Positions 9,328-18,333 of a stretch of DNA of 64,000 nucleotides are shown one piece after another (the first letter of the stretch is position 1; every line of letters starts with the position of its first letter). This stretch comes from Streptomyces xanthophaeus (GTDB lineage: Bacteria > Actinomycetota > Actinomycetes > Streptomycetales > Streptomycetaceae), in NCBI RefSeq assembly GCF_000725805.1, contig NZ_JOFT01000012.1:358687-422686 (forward strand), in the 5' to 3' direction. Position numbers and translations under genes: made by a program. The notes beneath the pieces were generated by a model. It searched no databases, had not been told where the DNA came from, and saw only the letters and a program-made list of their open reading frames with translations.

Positions 9328-9645
9328 ATGGCGGCGGAGGCTGAGGCAACGGCCCGGGCGACGGTGCAGTACGAGGACGAGCAGGTCCGCGTCACCCGCT
9401 GGGACTTCGAGCCGGGAACCACCACCGGCCCGCACGTCCACGCGTACGACTACCTGGTGGTGCCGGTGGCGGACGGCCGGGTCACGGTGCGCGGCGCAGA
9501 CGGTACGTCGGCCGAGTCGCAGCTGCGCACGGGGGAGACGTACGCACGCAAGGCGGGCGCCGCGCACGAGGTGGTCAACACAGGGGCCGAATGGCTGGCC
9601 TTCGTCGAGATCGAACTCAAGCAGCAGCCGGCGGCGGGGGAGTGA
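9328..9645 (+). CDS. Small single-domain cupin protein
   Basis: The 105-residue cytoplasmic protein is one conserved beta-barrel. Motif 1 reads GTTTGPHVHAYDYLVVPVADG (His pair and Tyr) and motif 2 ends in AAHEVVNTG, giving the usual metal-binding His set. ATG 9328 is preceded by GAGGAGGCGGCC, a good ribosome site; in-frame upstream sequence looks non-coding. Such stand-alone cupins can be isomerases, oxygenases or sugar sensors, and nothing nearby fixes the substrate. It converges with the small NTF2-like gene. Confidence 0.75.
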   Translation: MAAEAEATARATVQYEDEQVRVTRWDFEPGTTTGPHVHAYDYLVVPVADGRVTVRGADGTSAESQLRTGETYARKAGAAHEVVNTGAEWLAFVEIELKQQPAAGE

Positions 9646-9663
9646 CCCGGCCCGGACGGCCGG

Positions 9664-10062
9664 TCAGGGCAGGTCGTACCAGGCGAACGCGCTGATGCGC
9701 CAGCCCTCCGGGGTGCGGACGAACTGGATGGTCTTGGTCCCCCCTCCCTCGAAGGGCTCGCCGTCCAGGATCCCGGACTTGCGGTACTCGCCGAAGCGCG
9801 CGGCGACGTCGCCCGAGATGTCGGTGCGCTCCGAGGTCTCCCACTCGGAGAACTCGGTCAGCCGGTCACCGGCCAGCAGCCGCTCGCGGGGCTCGATGAA
9901 CTCGTCCACGGTGTAGGCCGTGAACTCCGGGCCGGTCTTGACGATCACCCCGCCCGGGAGGAGCAGGCGGCGGAGCCGGGCCACGTCGGCGGCCCGGCCG
10001 TCCCGGTTGTCGAAGGCGCCGTAGAACTCGGCGGTCACCGTGTCTATCTCTTTCTTGGACAT
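9664..10062 (-). CDS. NTF2-like/SnoaL-fold small protein (DUF4440-like)
   Basis: The 132-residue protein begins MSKKEIDTVTAEFYGAFDNRDG and ends with FVRTPEGWRISAFAWYDLP, the helix-start and beta-sheet-end pattern of the NTF2/SnoaL superfamily. No signal peptide. The family includes cyclases, isomerases and ligand-binding proteins, so activity cannot be assigned. Start ATG 10062. It lies just downstream (24 bases) of a lipoprotein gene on the same strand and may be cotranscribed with it. Confidence 0.7.
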   Translation of the reverse strand: MSKKEIDTVTAEFYGAFDNRDGRAADVARLRRLLLPGGVIVKTGPEFTAYTVDEFIEPRERLLAGDRLTEFSEWETSERTDISGDVAARFGEYRKSGILDGEPFEGGGTKTIQFVRTPEGWRISAFAWYDLP

Positions 10063-10086
10063 GGCGCGACGGTAACACCGGCGGTT

Positions 10087-10851
10087 TCAGCGGGTGTTGT
10101 GCGGCAGCAAGATGCGGGTCGCGACCTGCCGGTCGGCGTCCGTGTCGATGAAGGAGACCATCAGCGGGCTGCTGCCCGTCGGCCCGCCCACGGTCGCCCG
10201 CAGACGGTAGCGCTCGACGCGGACCGCGTCACGGGCCAGCGGTGCGCCGCCCGCGTACAGGGACGCCGGCTTCTCGTCGCCCGCGATCCGCAGCGTCGCC
10301 GGGTGCCACGTCCCGGAGGCCCGGTCGAAGCGCTCCAGACGGAAGCCGGGCCCGAGGCCCGGCAGGTCGCCCGGAGCGCCGGGGAGGGCTTCCATCTGGA
10401 AGACGACCAGCAGGTGCCCGTACGCGGCCGAGTTCCCGTTGCGCAGGGTGACGGTGAACTCCTGCGCAGCCCCGCCGCGTACGAGGGAGAGCCGGCCGCC
10501 CGGGGTACCGGCCGCCGCCGTCAGCCGGGTCTGCGCCGGGGGCGGCGCGGTCGTCGCCCGGGGCGGGGACGGCGCCACCGACGCGGAGGCCGCGACGGCG
10601 GGCGGATCGGAGGGGGAGGCGGGAGCGGACGGGCTCGTGGAAGCGGTCGCCGGGGCCGATGCGGGCGCCGAGCCGGTTCCGCTCGCGGACGCGGACGCCG
10701 AGGGGGCGTCCGAGACCGCGGGCGCCGCCGCGCCCGCCGGGGACGGCGAGGATCCGTGCGTACAGCCGGTCAGGCCCGTCAGCAGGAGCGCGGCGGTGGC
10801 TGCAGCCGTGGCGGCGGTTCGGGCCGTGCGGCGGCGGGCGTACGTGGGCAT
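10087..10851 (-). CDS. Putative lipoprotein with beta-sandwich domain
   Basis: The 254-residue protein has an Arg-rich N-terminus, a hydrophobic core and the lipobox LTGC at about residues 27-30, so it should be anchored outside the membrane. A roughly 90-residue Ser/Ala/Pro linker follows, then a compact domain (about residues 120-254) containing EFTVTLRNGNSAAYGHLLVVF, which looks like an Ig-like or DUF4232-type sandwich. No enzyme motif is visible. Start ATG 10851. Function unknown; the long linker suggests the domain reaches through the peptidoglycan. Confidence 0.7.
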   Translation of the reverse strand: MPTYARRRTARTAATAAATAALLLTGLTGCTHGSSPSPAGAAAPAVSDAPSASASASGTGSAPASAPATASTSPSAPASPSDPPAVAASASVAPSPPRATTAPPPAQTRLTAAAGTPGGRLSLVRGGAAQEFTVTLRNGNSAAYGHLLVVFQMEALPGAPGDLPGLGPGFRLERFDRASGTWHPATLRIAGDEKPASLYAGGAPLARDAVRVERYRLRATVGGPTGSSPLMVSFIDTDADRQVATRILLPHNTR

Positions 10852-10967
10852 GAAGGGGCTCCCCCGGGTCGGCTGAGCCGGAACCTAGCAAGCACCGGAT
10901 CCGGCCACGAGGCCGATCGGGCTTCGGGGCGGCGACGGTTCGGTCACGGCCGCCGCCGGCCACCCCC

Positions 10968-11019
10968 ACCGCGTCCGCACACCGCGTCCGCACACCGCGT
11001 CCGCACACCGCGTCCGCCC
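10968..11019. repeat. Four tandem 13-bp repeats (accgcgtccgcac)
   Basis: Four copies lie end to end (10968-10980, 10981-10993, 10994-11006, 11007-11019). The first three are identical and the last has one change. They fill most of the gap between the lipoprotein gene and the GNAT gene, close to the GNAT stop. Confidence 0.9.
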
Positions 11020-11027
11020 GCCGCGGC

Positions 11028-11459
11028 TCAGACCAGGGGCTTGTCGAAGCTGAAGGCGGTGACGGACATCCGCTCGCGGAAGTAGAAGCGGTGCGCCTCG
11101 GTCCGCTGGGTGCCGGAGTCCAGGGCCAGAGCGGTGCAGGACGCGGCCCGGGCGTGCTCCTCCAGGTGTGCGAGGAGGGCGTGGCCCACCCCCGTCGAGC
11201 GGGCGGCGGAGGCCGTGACCAGGTCGTCGACGTAGAGCTTGCGGATCGCGCTGGTGTTGGCGACGATCCGCCAGCCGGCGGCTCCCACGCAGACGCCGTC
11301 CGCGCCGTAGGCCGCGGTGAAGCGCAGGCCCTGGACCGAACCCTCGGCGAGGACGGACAGGAACAGCTCCTCGGTGAGGTGGGGGCGCAGTTCCCGCAGC
11401 ACCGGAAGCAGGTCGCCGGTCAGCCGGGGGTCGCCGGGCTCAAGGTCGATGATCTTCAT
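11028..11459 (-). CDS. GNAT family N-acetyltransferase
   Basis: The 143-residue cytoplasmic protein shows the GNAT order: an N-terminal helix pair, strand 4 in IRKLYVDDLVTA, and the acetyl-CoA loop in STGVGHALLAHLEEHA (the R/Q-x-x-G-x-G/A motif is relaxed to S-T-G-V-G-H). It ends with ALDSGTQRTEAHRFYF, the strand-helix typical of amino-group acetyltransferases. Start ATG 11459. The substrate cannot be inferred. A 13-bp tandem repeat lies immediately after its stop. Confidence 0.8.
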   Translation of the reverse strand: MKIIDLEPGDPRLTGDLLPVLRELRPHLTEELFLSVLAEGSVQGLRFTAAYGADGVCVGAAGWRIVANTSAIRKLYVDDLVTASAARSTGVGHALLAHLEEHARAASCTALALDSGTQRTEAHRFYFRERMSVTAFSFDKPLV

Positions 11460-11644
11460 GAGGTCAGCCTAATGCCGTGGCCGGAAAGGTTTCCCGTGCG
11501 GGGCTCCCGGAGGCCTCCGGCTCCCGGCCTTCCCGCCTTCGGCCAATCGGCTTGCTCTCGGCCGTCCCCGGCCGTGCGGCGGGACAGGGGCAGGACTCCT
11601 CTCTAGGTTCGTGGGTGACCACTCCCCCCTCGAAAGGTGGATCC

Positions 11645-11845
11645 ATGCGTCCCGTGCGTTCCCTGCTCACCGCTCTTGCCGCCGGTGCCATCGTCCTCGG
11701 CGGTGCCTCCGTCGCCAGTGCCGACGTGGTGGTCTACGCCCCGGCCGAGAACTCCTACACGATCGTCTTCGGCGACTGGCTCCAGTTCGCCGCCGACGAC
11801 GTGTTCAACGCGGGGCACGACAACACCGTCGGTTCCAACAACTGA
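11645..11845 (+). CDS. Small secreted protein
   Basis: The 66-residue preprotein has a clear Sec signal (RPVRS, then LLTALAAGAIVLGGASV, cleavage after ASA near residue 26). This leaves about 40 residues starting DVVVYAPAENSYTIVFG and ending NTVGSNN. There is no cysteine. ATG 11645 follows the ribosome site AAAGGTGG at good spacing. It ends at a terminator shared with the convergent sensor kinase gene. I do not recognise the family; it is too short and Cys-free for a chaplin. It could be a ligand for the neighbouring sensor kinase, but only adjacency suggests that. Confidence 0.7.
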   Translation: MRPVRSLLTALAAGAIVLGGASVASADVVVYAPAENSYTIVFGDWLQFAADDVFNAGHDNTVGSNN

Positions 11846-11863
11846 CGAACGCCGCCACCGGGT

Positions 11864-11896
11864 CCCGGTCCCGCGCACACCCCGCGCGGGACCGGG
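11864..11896. terminator. Bidirectional terminator
   Basis: A perfect 13-bp stem (11864-11876 with 11884-11896) and 7-base loop sits between the small secreted protein gene and the convergent histidine kinase gene, ending 3 bases from the kinase stop. Confidence 0.8.
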
Positions 11897-11898
11897 GC

Positions 11899-13122
11899 TC
11901 AGCGTTCCGGGAAGGCGGCCCGCACCCGCAGACCGCCCTCCGGCCGGGCCTGCGCGGTGACCGAGCCCCGGTGCGCCACCGCGATCGAGCGCACGATCGC
12001 CAGCCCCAGGCCGTGCCCCGCACCCACCCGCGGCCGGGCCCGGTAGAAGGGCTCGAAGAGCCGCTCGACGGATGCGGCATCCACGCACGGGCCGGTGTTC
12101 TCGACCTCGACGAGCACCCCGTCGGCCCGCCGGACGGCGATCCGCACCTCGCCCCCGGGAAGGTTGTGGCCGATCGCGTTGTCGAGCAGGTTCGACACCA
12201 ACTGGCGCAGCAGCGCCGCGTTCCCGGCCAGTTCGGCGCCCTCCGGCGCGTCCACCCGCAGCGTGACGTCCCGTTCTGCGGCCGAGGCCCCGTGCTCCCG
12301 CGCGAGCCGGCGCACCACCGCGGCCAGGTCCACCGGATCCGGGTCGAAGAGGGTGTGCTCGGCCCCGGCGAGGTCCAGCAGCGCCTTGACCACACCGATG
12401 TTGCGTTCGTTGGTCTCGCGCAGCATCGGTGCGAGTTCGGCCAGTTCCTCGCCGCTGCTGTCCTCGCCCGCGATCTGCAGGATCGCCCGGGTGGTGGCCA
12501 AGGGGGTGAGGAGTTCGTGCGAGGCGTTCGCGGCGAAGCGCCGGTGCGCGGCGAAGGACTCCTCCAGCCGTTCCAGCATGCCGTCGAAGGTGTCGGCCAG
12601 CTGCCGGAGCTCGTCGTCCGGCCCGTCTGCGTCGATCCGGTAGCCGAGGTCCCCGTCGCGCGCCCTGGCAGCGGCGCGGCTCACCTCCTGCAGGGGTGCG
12701 AGGAGGCGCCGCGACATGATCCAGCCCGCGCCCAGCCCCACCGCCATGATGACCAGTACCCCGGCCGTCGATACGCCGAGCACCGCAGCCCAGACGTCCT
12801 GCTTCGTACGGACCGACTTGGTCGTCGAGGCCCCTTCGTACGGGCTGCCCTTGGCCGGTGTCTCCACCTCCTGGAGCGGTCCGCCCGTGGTCGGGGGCGC
12901 GGGGACCACCGGGCCCGAGGAGGCCAGCCGTACGGGGATGTCGTACGTGGGCACGTAGCGGATGCCGACGTAGATGATCGTCACCATCAGGGCCGCGCAC
13001 ACGGCGAGCGCCCCCGCGAACCCGGCGAACAGCCGGCCGCGGATCCCCAGGCGCCGTGCGCGCGGGCCGTGCGGCCGGGACCGGGGCCGGGGCCGGGGTC
13101 GGGGTCGGGGACGGCGGCTCAC
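11899..13122 (-). CDS. Two-component sensor histidine kinase
   Basis: The 407-residue kinase begins with a Pro-Arg repeat tail (about residues 4-18). Membrane helix 1 (LFAGFAGALAVCAALMVTIIY), an extracytoplasmic loop of about 70 residues, helix 2 (VLVIMAVGLGAGWIM), a HAMP linker and the phospho-acceptor box ASHELLTPLATTRAIL follow. The ATPase domain has the N box (NLLDNAIGHN), G1 as ENTGPC (Asn in place of the usual Asp) and G2 GHGLGLAIV. GTG 13122 overlaps the regulator stop by GTGA, so the pair is coupled. The Asn in G1 occurs in other actinobacterial kinases. Its signal is unknown; the divergent ABC exporter is a likely target. Confidence 0.88.
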   Translation of the reverse strand: MSRRPRPRPRPRPRSRPHGPRARRLGIRGRLFAGFAGALAVCAALMVTIIYVGIRYVPTYDIPVRLASSGPVVPAPPTTGGPLQEVETPAKGSPYEGASTTKSVRTKQDVWAAVLGVSTAGVLVIMAVGLGAGWIMSRRLLAPLQEVSRAAARARDGDLGYRIDADGPDDELRQLADTFDGMLERLEESFAAHRRFAANASHELLTPLATTRAILQIAGEDSSGEELAELAPMLRETNERNIGVVKALLDLAGAEHTLFDPDPVDLAAVVRRLAREHGASAAERDVTLRVDAPEGAELAGNAALLRQLVSNLLDNAIGHNLPGGEVRIAVRRADGVLVEVENTGPCVDAASVERLFEPFYRARPRVGAGHGLGLAIVRSIAVAHRGSVTAQARPEGGLRVRAAFPER

Positions 13123-13781
13123 GCGTCGCCGAGGTAGTAGCCGGCCCCGACCGCCGTCCGGACCAGCTGGGGCTCGCCCAGCTTCCTGCGCAGCGTGTGC
13201 ACCACCAGCCGCACCGCGTTGGTGAACGGGTCGGTGTGCGCGTCCCAGGCCTTCTCCAGCAGGTGCTCGGCGCTCACCACCCCGCCTTCCGCCCGCATCA
13301 GCAGTTCCAGGACGGCCAGTTCCTTCGGGGTGAGCCGGATGTCGGCGCCCGCCCGCGCCACGCGTCGGCGGTGGGTGTCGAAGCTGAGGTCGGCGAAGGC
13401 CAGTACGGGCGCGAACGCGACCGGGCTGCGCCGGTACAGGGCCCGCAGCCGGGCCACCAGTTCGGGGAAGTCGAAGGGCTTGGCGAGGTAGTCGTCGGCC
13501 CCCAGGGACAACCCTTCCACCTTGTCGCCGAGGCGGCCCGCCGCGGTGAGCATCAGGATCCGGCAGCCCGGGTCGAGGGTCTGCAGGCGTCGGCACACCT
13601 CGTCGCCGTGGACCTCCGGGAGGTCCCGGTCCAGGACCACCGCGTCGTAGTCGTGGACGGCCAGCCGGTCGAGGGCGCTCTGCCCGTCGTGCACGACGTC
13701 GACGGCCATGGCCTCGCGGCGCAGCCCGATCTCCAGGACCCGCGCCATGTACGCCTCGTCCTCCACCACCAGTACGCGCAC
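13119..13781 (-). CDS. OmpR/PhoB-family response regulator
   Basis: The 220-residue protein has an N-terminal receiver with acidic pocket E7-D8 and phosphorylatable D51 (VVLDRDLPE). The conserved Thr and Lys lie in MLTAAGRLGDK and YLAKPF. A C-terminal winged helix ends in VRLVVHTLRRKLGEP and GAGYYLG. It starts at GTG 13781 and is the first gene of a two-gene operon with the kinase. It is divergent from the ABC permease gene at 14024, and the 242-base gap between is comparatively AT-rich, so it probably controls that exporter. Confidence 0.9.
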   Translation of the reverse strand: MRVLVVEDEAYMARVLEIGLRREAMAVDVVHDGQSALDRLAVHDYDAVVLDRDLPEVHGDEVCRRLQTLDPGCRILMLTAAGRLGDKVEGLSLGADDYLAKPFDFPELVARLRALYRRSPVAFAPVLAFADLSFDTHRRRVARAGADIRLTPKELAVLELLMRAEGGVVSAEHLLEKAWDAHTDPFTNAVRLVVHTLRRKLGEPQLVRTAVGAGYYLGDA

Positions 13782-14023
13782 GACGCCGTCCCGTCCCCTT
13801 CCTCGTCCCTGTTCCCGCTGCCCGTCCCGTACCCGGCCGCTCCCGGCGGTTCCCGGGCCGGGCCGGGCCGGACCTTCTGGATATCAGAGCACGCATATGA
13901 CCGGTGTTTGAATCCGGCTCCCTTACCGCCGCGGACTAAACGCGCGTCAAAACCCCGGGAATCTAGCGTTGTTCTCGTTCTCGTGAAACAAATTCGGGTG
14001 GTTGCCGGAAGGATGAGAAATTA

Positions 14024-15487
14024 ATGAATTTCCTGAAACGCGCGGGGTGGAGGCTTGCCTCGCATCTGGGCAAGACGGTCATGCTGACCGGTCTCCTCTT
14101 CGTGATCTGCACCCTCGTGCTCTCCGGATTCCTGATCCAGGCGGCCGCGGCCCGGGCCGCCGAGAGCGCCAAGGAGAGCGTGGGCGTCGTCGCCACCATG
14201 CAACTCGACGTGAACGGCCTGATCAATTCGGGCAAGGCGAAGAAAAACAATGGGGCGGCCGCCGGCGTCATCGGGCCCGAGGGTGACCTGCGCCGGGAAC
14301 TGGTCGACAAGATATGCGCCTCGTCCGTGGTGGCCCAGTGCAACTACTCCACCGAGTCCGGCGCCGCTCCGACCGACGGGACCAAGCTCTACGAACCGGT
14401 CCCGCTGCCCGCGGGGCAGAAGGACGACGGCCTCGACTTCTTCAAGGCCGAAGGCGTCCGGGACCTCGACGCCGTCTCCTCCTTCCGGTCCGGTGACGAC
14501 AAGCTGGTCGACGGCCAGGGCATCGAGCCGGACAGCCCGCGCGACATGGTCGTCATCGAGGAACGCCTGGCCAAGGCGAACGGCTTCAAGGTGGGCGACC
14601 GGATCAAGCTCCAGGTGGGCACCATGCCCGCGGTGGGCCAGGAGAAGGACGAGCGCCAGTACGAGTTCCTCGTCGGCGGGATCTACCGGAGCGCCACCCC
14701 CGACTCCGGCCAGTACCTCCCCGCGATGATGAACCCCGCCAACCAGCTCTACGTGACCCCCGAGGGCGGCAGCCTGCTGCTCGGCAAGGACCCCGCGGCG
14801 GGTGGCGCCGTGGTCCGCTCCGCCACCTTCACACTGCGCGGCCCCGACGACCTCGCGCAGCTCAAGGCCGACGCCGAGGCGGCCGGCGCCGACCCGGAGA
14901 TCTTCCCGCTGACCGTCAACGACAAGGCGTACCGGACGCTGGTGGGCCCCATCACCAGGACCGCCTCCTTCGCGACCGCCACCGTGTGGCTCGTGGCCGT
15001 CGCCGGCACCGCGATCCTCGCCCTGGTCGTGGCCTCGAACCTGCGGGAGCGCCGCAACGAGCTCGGCATCCTGATGTCGCTCGGCGAGCGCAAGCCGCGA
15101 CTCCTCGGCCAGCACCTCGTGGAGGTCACCGCCTGCGCGGTCGCCGCCATCGGACTCGCGGCGGCGGGCAGCCAGTTCCTGTCCCAGGCCGTCGGGGACC
15201 AGTTGCTCGCGGGCGAGGTCTCCTCGGCAAAGGAACAGGCGGCCTCCGAGGGCCGGCAACGGGACCCCGGCGACGTCATGGGCGGCTCCGGCACCGGCCT
15301 GGACTCCGGCTCCGGAACCGATGCCGACACGCCCGGGCCCATCGACCGCATGGACATCCATACCGGCCCGGCCGACATCGCCAGGATCGGCGCGACCGGC
15401 CTCGGCATCGCCGCGCTCGCCACCCTCCTTCCCGGCATCCGCGTACTGCGCCTGACCCCCCGCGACATCCTCTCGAAGGGAAACTGA
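14024..15487 (+). CDS. FtsX/MacB-type ABC transporter permease
   Basis: The 487-residue protein has four membrane helices: about 17-40 (VMLTGLLFVICTLVLSGFLI), 310-335 (ATVWLVAVAGTAILALVVA), 365-385 and 455-475. A large extracytoplasmic domain (about 45-300) separates the first two, the classic MacB/FtsX layout. The coupling segment LRERRNELGILMSLGERK follows helix 2. The C-terminus is LTPRDILSKGN. It works with the ATPase 3 bases downstream. Such systems export peptides or lipids or act mechanically at the envelope. Divergent from the response regulator, which may control it. Start ATG 14024 with AAGGATGAG upstream. Confidence 0.88.
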   Translation: MNFLKRAGWRLASHLGKTVMLTGLLFVICTLVLSGFLIQAAAARAAESAKESVGVVATMQLDVNGLINSGKAKKNNGAAAGVIGPEGDLRRELVDKICASSVVAQCNYSTESGAAPTDGTKLYEPVPLPAGQKDDGLDFFKAEGVRDLDAVSSFRSGDDKLVDGQGIEPDSPRDMVVIEERLAKANGFKVGDRIKLQVGTMPAVGQEKDERQYEFLVGGIYRSATPDSGQYLPAMMNPANQLYVTPEGGSLLLGKDPAAGGAVVRSATFTLRGPDDLAQLKADAEAAGADPEIFPLTVNDKAYRTLVGPITRTASFATATVWLVAVAGTAILALVVASNLRERRNELGILMSLGERKPRLLGQHLVEVTACAVAAIGLAAAGSQFLSQAVGDQLLAGEVSSAKEQAASEGRQRDPGDVMGGSGTGLDSGSGTDADTPGPIDRMDIHTGPADIARIGATGLGIAALATLLPGIRVLRLTPRDILSKGN

Positions 15488-15489
15488 CC

Positions 15490-16161
15490 ATGGCGGCGAT
15501 CCTCGAACTGGCCGGCGTGAGCCACACCTACCGCTCCGGATCCCGGCAGCGCACGGTCCTCAAGGGCATCGACTACGGCTTCGAAGCGGGCCGCATGTAC
15601 GCCGTGATCGGCCCCTCGGGCAGCGGCAAGACCACACTGCTGTCGCTGGCCAGCGGCCTGGACTCACCCACCGAGGGAACCGTCCGCTTCGACGGCCGCG
15701 ACGTGCGGGACATGGGCCTGGGCACCTACCGAAACCGGCACGCCGCCACCGTGTTCCAGTCCCTGAACCTGCTCACGTACCTGACGGCCGTCCAGAACAT
15801 CACCTCCGCCATGGAGATCACCAAGGTCCGGGGGCGCCGCCACAAACAGCGCGCCGTGGAACTCCTCGACCTCCTCGGCATCGACCGGGCGGACCAGCAC
15901 CGCCGCACCCTCCAGCTCTCGGGCGGCCAGCAGCAGCGCGTCGCCATCGCCCGGGCGCTGGCCTGCGAGGTCGACGTCCTCTTCGCCGACGAACCCACCG
16001 GAGCCCTCGACCACGAGACCGCGGCCGACATCATCGAGGTGTTCCGGGGGCTCGCGCACGACGAGGGCAAGTGCGTCGTCGTGGTCACCCACTCCGCGCA
16101 GGTGGCCTCCGCCTCGGACGAGGTCCTCAGGCTCAAGCGGGGCAAGCTCTCCGCCGCGTAG
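15490..16161 (+). CDS. ABC transporter ATP-binding protein (MacB/LolD type)
   Basis: The 223-residue ATPase has Walker A GPSGSGKTT, a Q-loop in VFQSLNLLTYLT, signature LSGGQQQRVAIARAL, Walker B VLFADEPTGALD and the switch His in VVVVTHS. The TGALD after Walker B and the overall length are typical of the MacB/LolD/FtsE branch that pairs with FtsX-like permeases. ATG 15490 follows the permease stop by 2 bases, so the two form one transcription unit and should assemble as a dimeric exporter. Confidence 0.93.
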   Translation: MAAILELAGVSHTYRSGSRQRTVLKGIDYGFEAGRMYAVIGPSGSGKTTLLSLASGLDSPTEGTVRFDGRDVRDMGLGTYRNRHAATVFQSLNLLTYLTAVQNITSAMEITKVRGRRHKQRAVELLDLLGIDRADQHRRTLQLSGGQQQRVAIARALACEVDVLFADEPTGALDHETAADIIEVFRGLAHDEGKCVVVVTHSAQVASASDEVLRLKRGKLSAA

Positions 16162-16192
16162 GGAGAGCCGTCTCGCGCCGGGCCCGGTCACG

Positions 16193-16218
16193 TGTCGAAA
16201 TGGGAAGTCCGGCTCCGA
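16193..16218 (+). promoter_or_regulatory. Candidate ECF42 promoter upstream of the DGPF-sigma operon
   Basis: TGTCGA at 16193-16198 is followed, after 17 bases, by CGA at 16216-16218 (within CCGACG). From memory, the motif published for ECF42 sigma factors in Streptomyces venezuelae is TGTCGA at -35 and CGA(T/C) at -10. The site lies about 65 bases before the DGPF start codon, implying autoregulation. Confidence 0.6.
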
Positions 16219-16283
16219 CGTCACGGTTGAAAGGCCCCGAACCGTCCCGGCGCAGGGCACGAGAGCAGAAGGAGTGGGTCCGC

Positions 16284-16696
16284 ATGAAGTACATGCTGAT
16301 GGTCCTCGGCAAGCAGGGCGACTACGACGGCATGACCGGCAAGCCCGGCGGCAACGGTCCGGCCTGGTCGGAAGCGGATATGCAGGCCATGTTCGCCCAC
16401 ATGGGCGCCCTCAACGACGACCTGGCCGAGGCGGGCGAGCTCATCGACGTACAGGGACTGGCCGAACCCCGCCAGGCCCGCCTGGTGACCGCCGGTCCCG
16501 ACGGAGCCCCGGTGGTGTCCGACGGCCCCTACGGAGAGGCCAAGGAGGTGCTCGCCGGGTACTGGATCGTCGACGTCCCCGACTTCGCCCGGGCCGCCGA
16601 GATCGCCGCCCGCGCCTACGCCTGCCCCCAGCCCGAGGGTGCGCCGATCTACCCGGTCGTCGTCCAGCCCGTGGGCAGCGCCTCCGGGAACGAGAT

Positions 16697-16700
<4 letters not shown>
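16284..16700 (+). CDS. YCII/DGPF-domain protein, partner of the ECF42 sigma factor
   Basis: The 138-residue cytoplasmic protein starts MKYMLMVLGKQG and carries the signature VVSDGPYGEAKEVLAGYWIVDV, the DGPF (YCII-related) motif. ATG 16284 is preceded by AGAAGGAG. Its stop overlaps the GTG of the sigma factor gene. This pairing is the defining genomic context of ECF group 42. The fold is ferredoxin-like; no established enzyme activity exists, and a role as a regulatory target or partner of the sigma factor is usually proposed. Confidence 0.9.
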
Positions 16701-17989
<1,289 letters not shown>

Positions 17990-18035
17990 CGGACGGCGTC
18001 CACCGCTGTCGGACCGGCCCCCTATCCTTGATCAT

Positions 18036-18215
18036 GTGAGCCCCACCCCTGACCACTCCGTCCCCGGACGCCCCCTCGCCGAGATCAACTCCGACATCCG
18101 CGGGCTGTTCGCCCGCGCCCAGGGCCGCCTGTCCGACGCGGAGCGCGTCCGGCACGCCGCACTGCTGCAGGAGTGGGCGGCGGCGATAAGGGCCTCGGTC
18201 GTACCGGCGGCGTAG
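18036..18215 (+). CDS. Small conserved Streptomyces protein
   Basis: A 59-residue soluble protein (PLAEINSDIRGLFARAQGR, then LSDAERVRHAALLQEWAAAI) predicted to be two or three helices. I recognise the pattern as a short protein repeated across Streptomyces genomes, with no known role. GTG 18036 is preceded by TATCCT only 7 bases away, suggesting leaderless translation. It lies between the sigma factor and the beta-lactamase-fold gene on the same strand. Confidence 0.65.
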   Translation: MSPTPDHSVPGRPLAEINSDIRGLFARAQGRLSDAERVRHAALLQEWAAAIRASVVPAA

Positions 18216-18333
18216 CGGGTCCGCGTCCCGGCCGTGTCGGACCGATGAATCGGCGCGCCAGCGCGAGTCTTCTCCTACGAGCAACCGCGCCGGCCTCCCT
18301 CCCGGCGCGTCCGCACGCACGAGAAGGTGGACC

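Noticed and set aside
13081..13112. Pro-Arg repeat region as evidence of a wrong kinase start
   Set aside because: The GTG at 13122 overlaps the regulator stop by GTGA and no better start follows before the first membrane helix, so the repeat is probably a true N-terminal tail.
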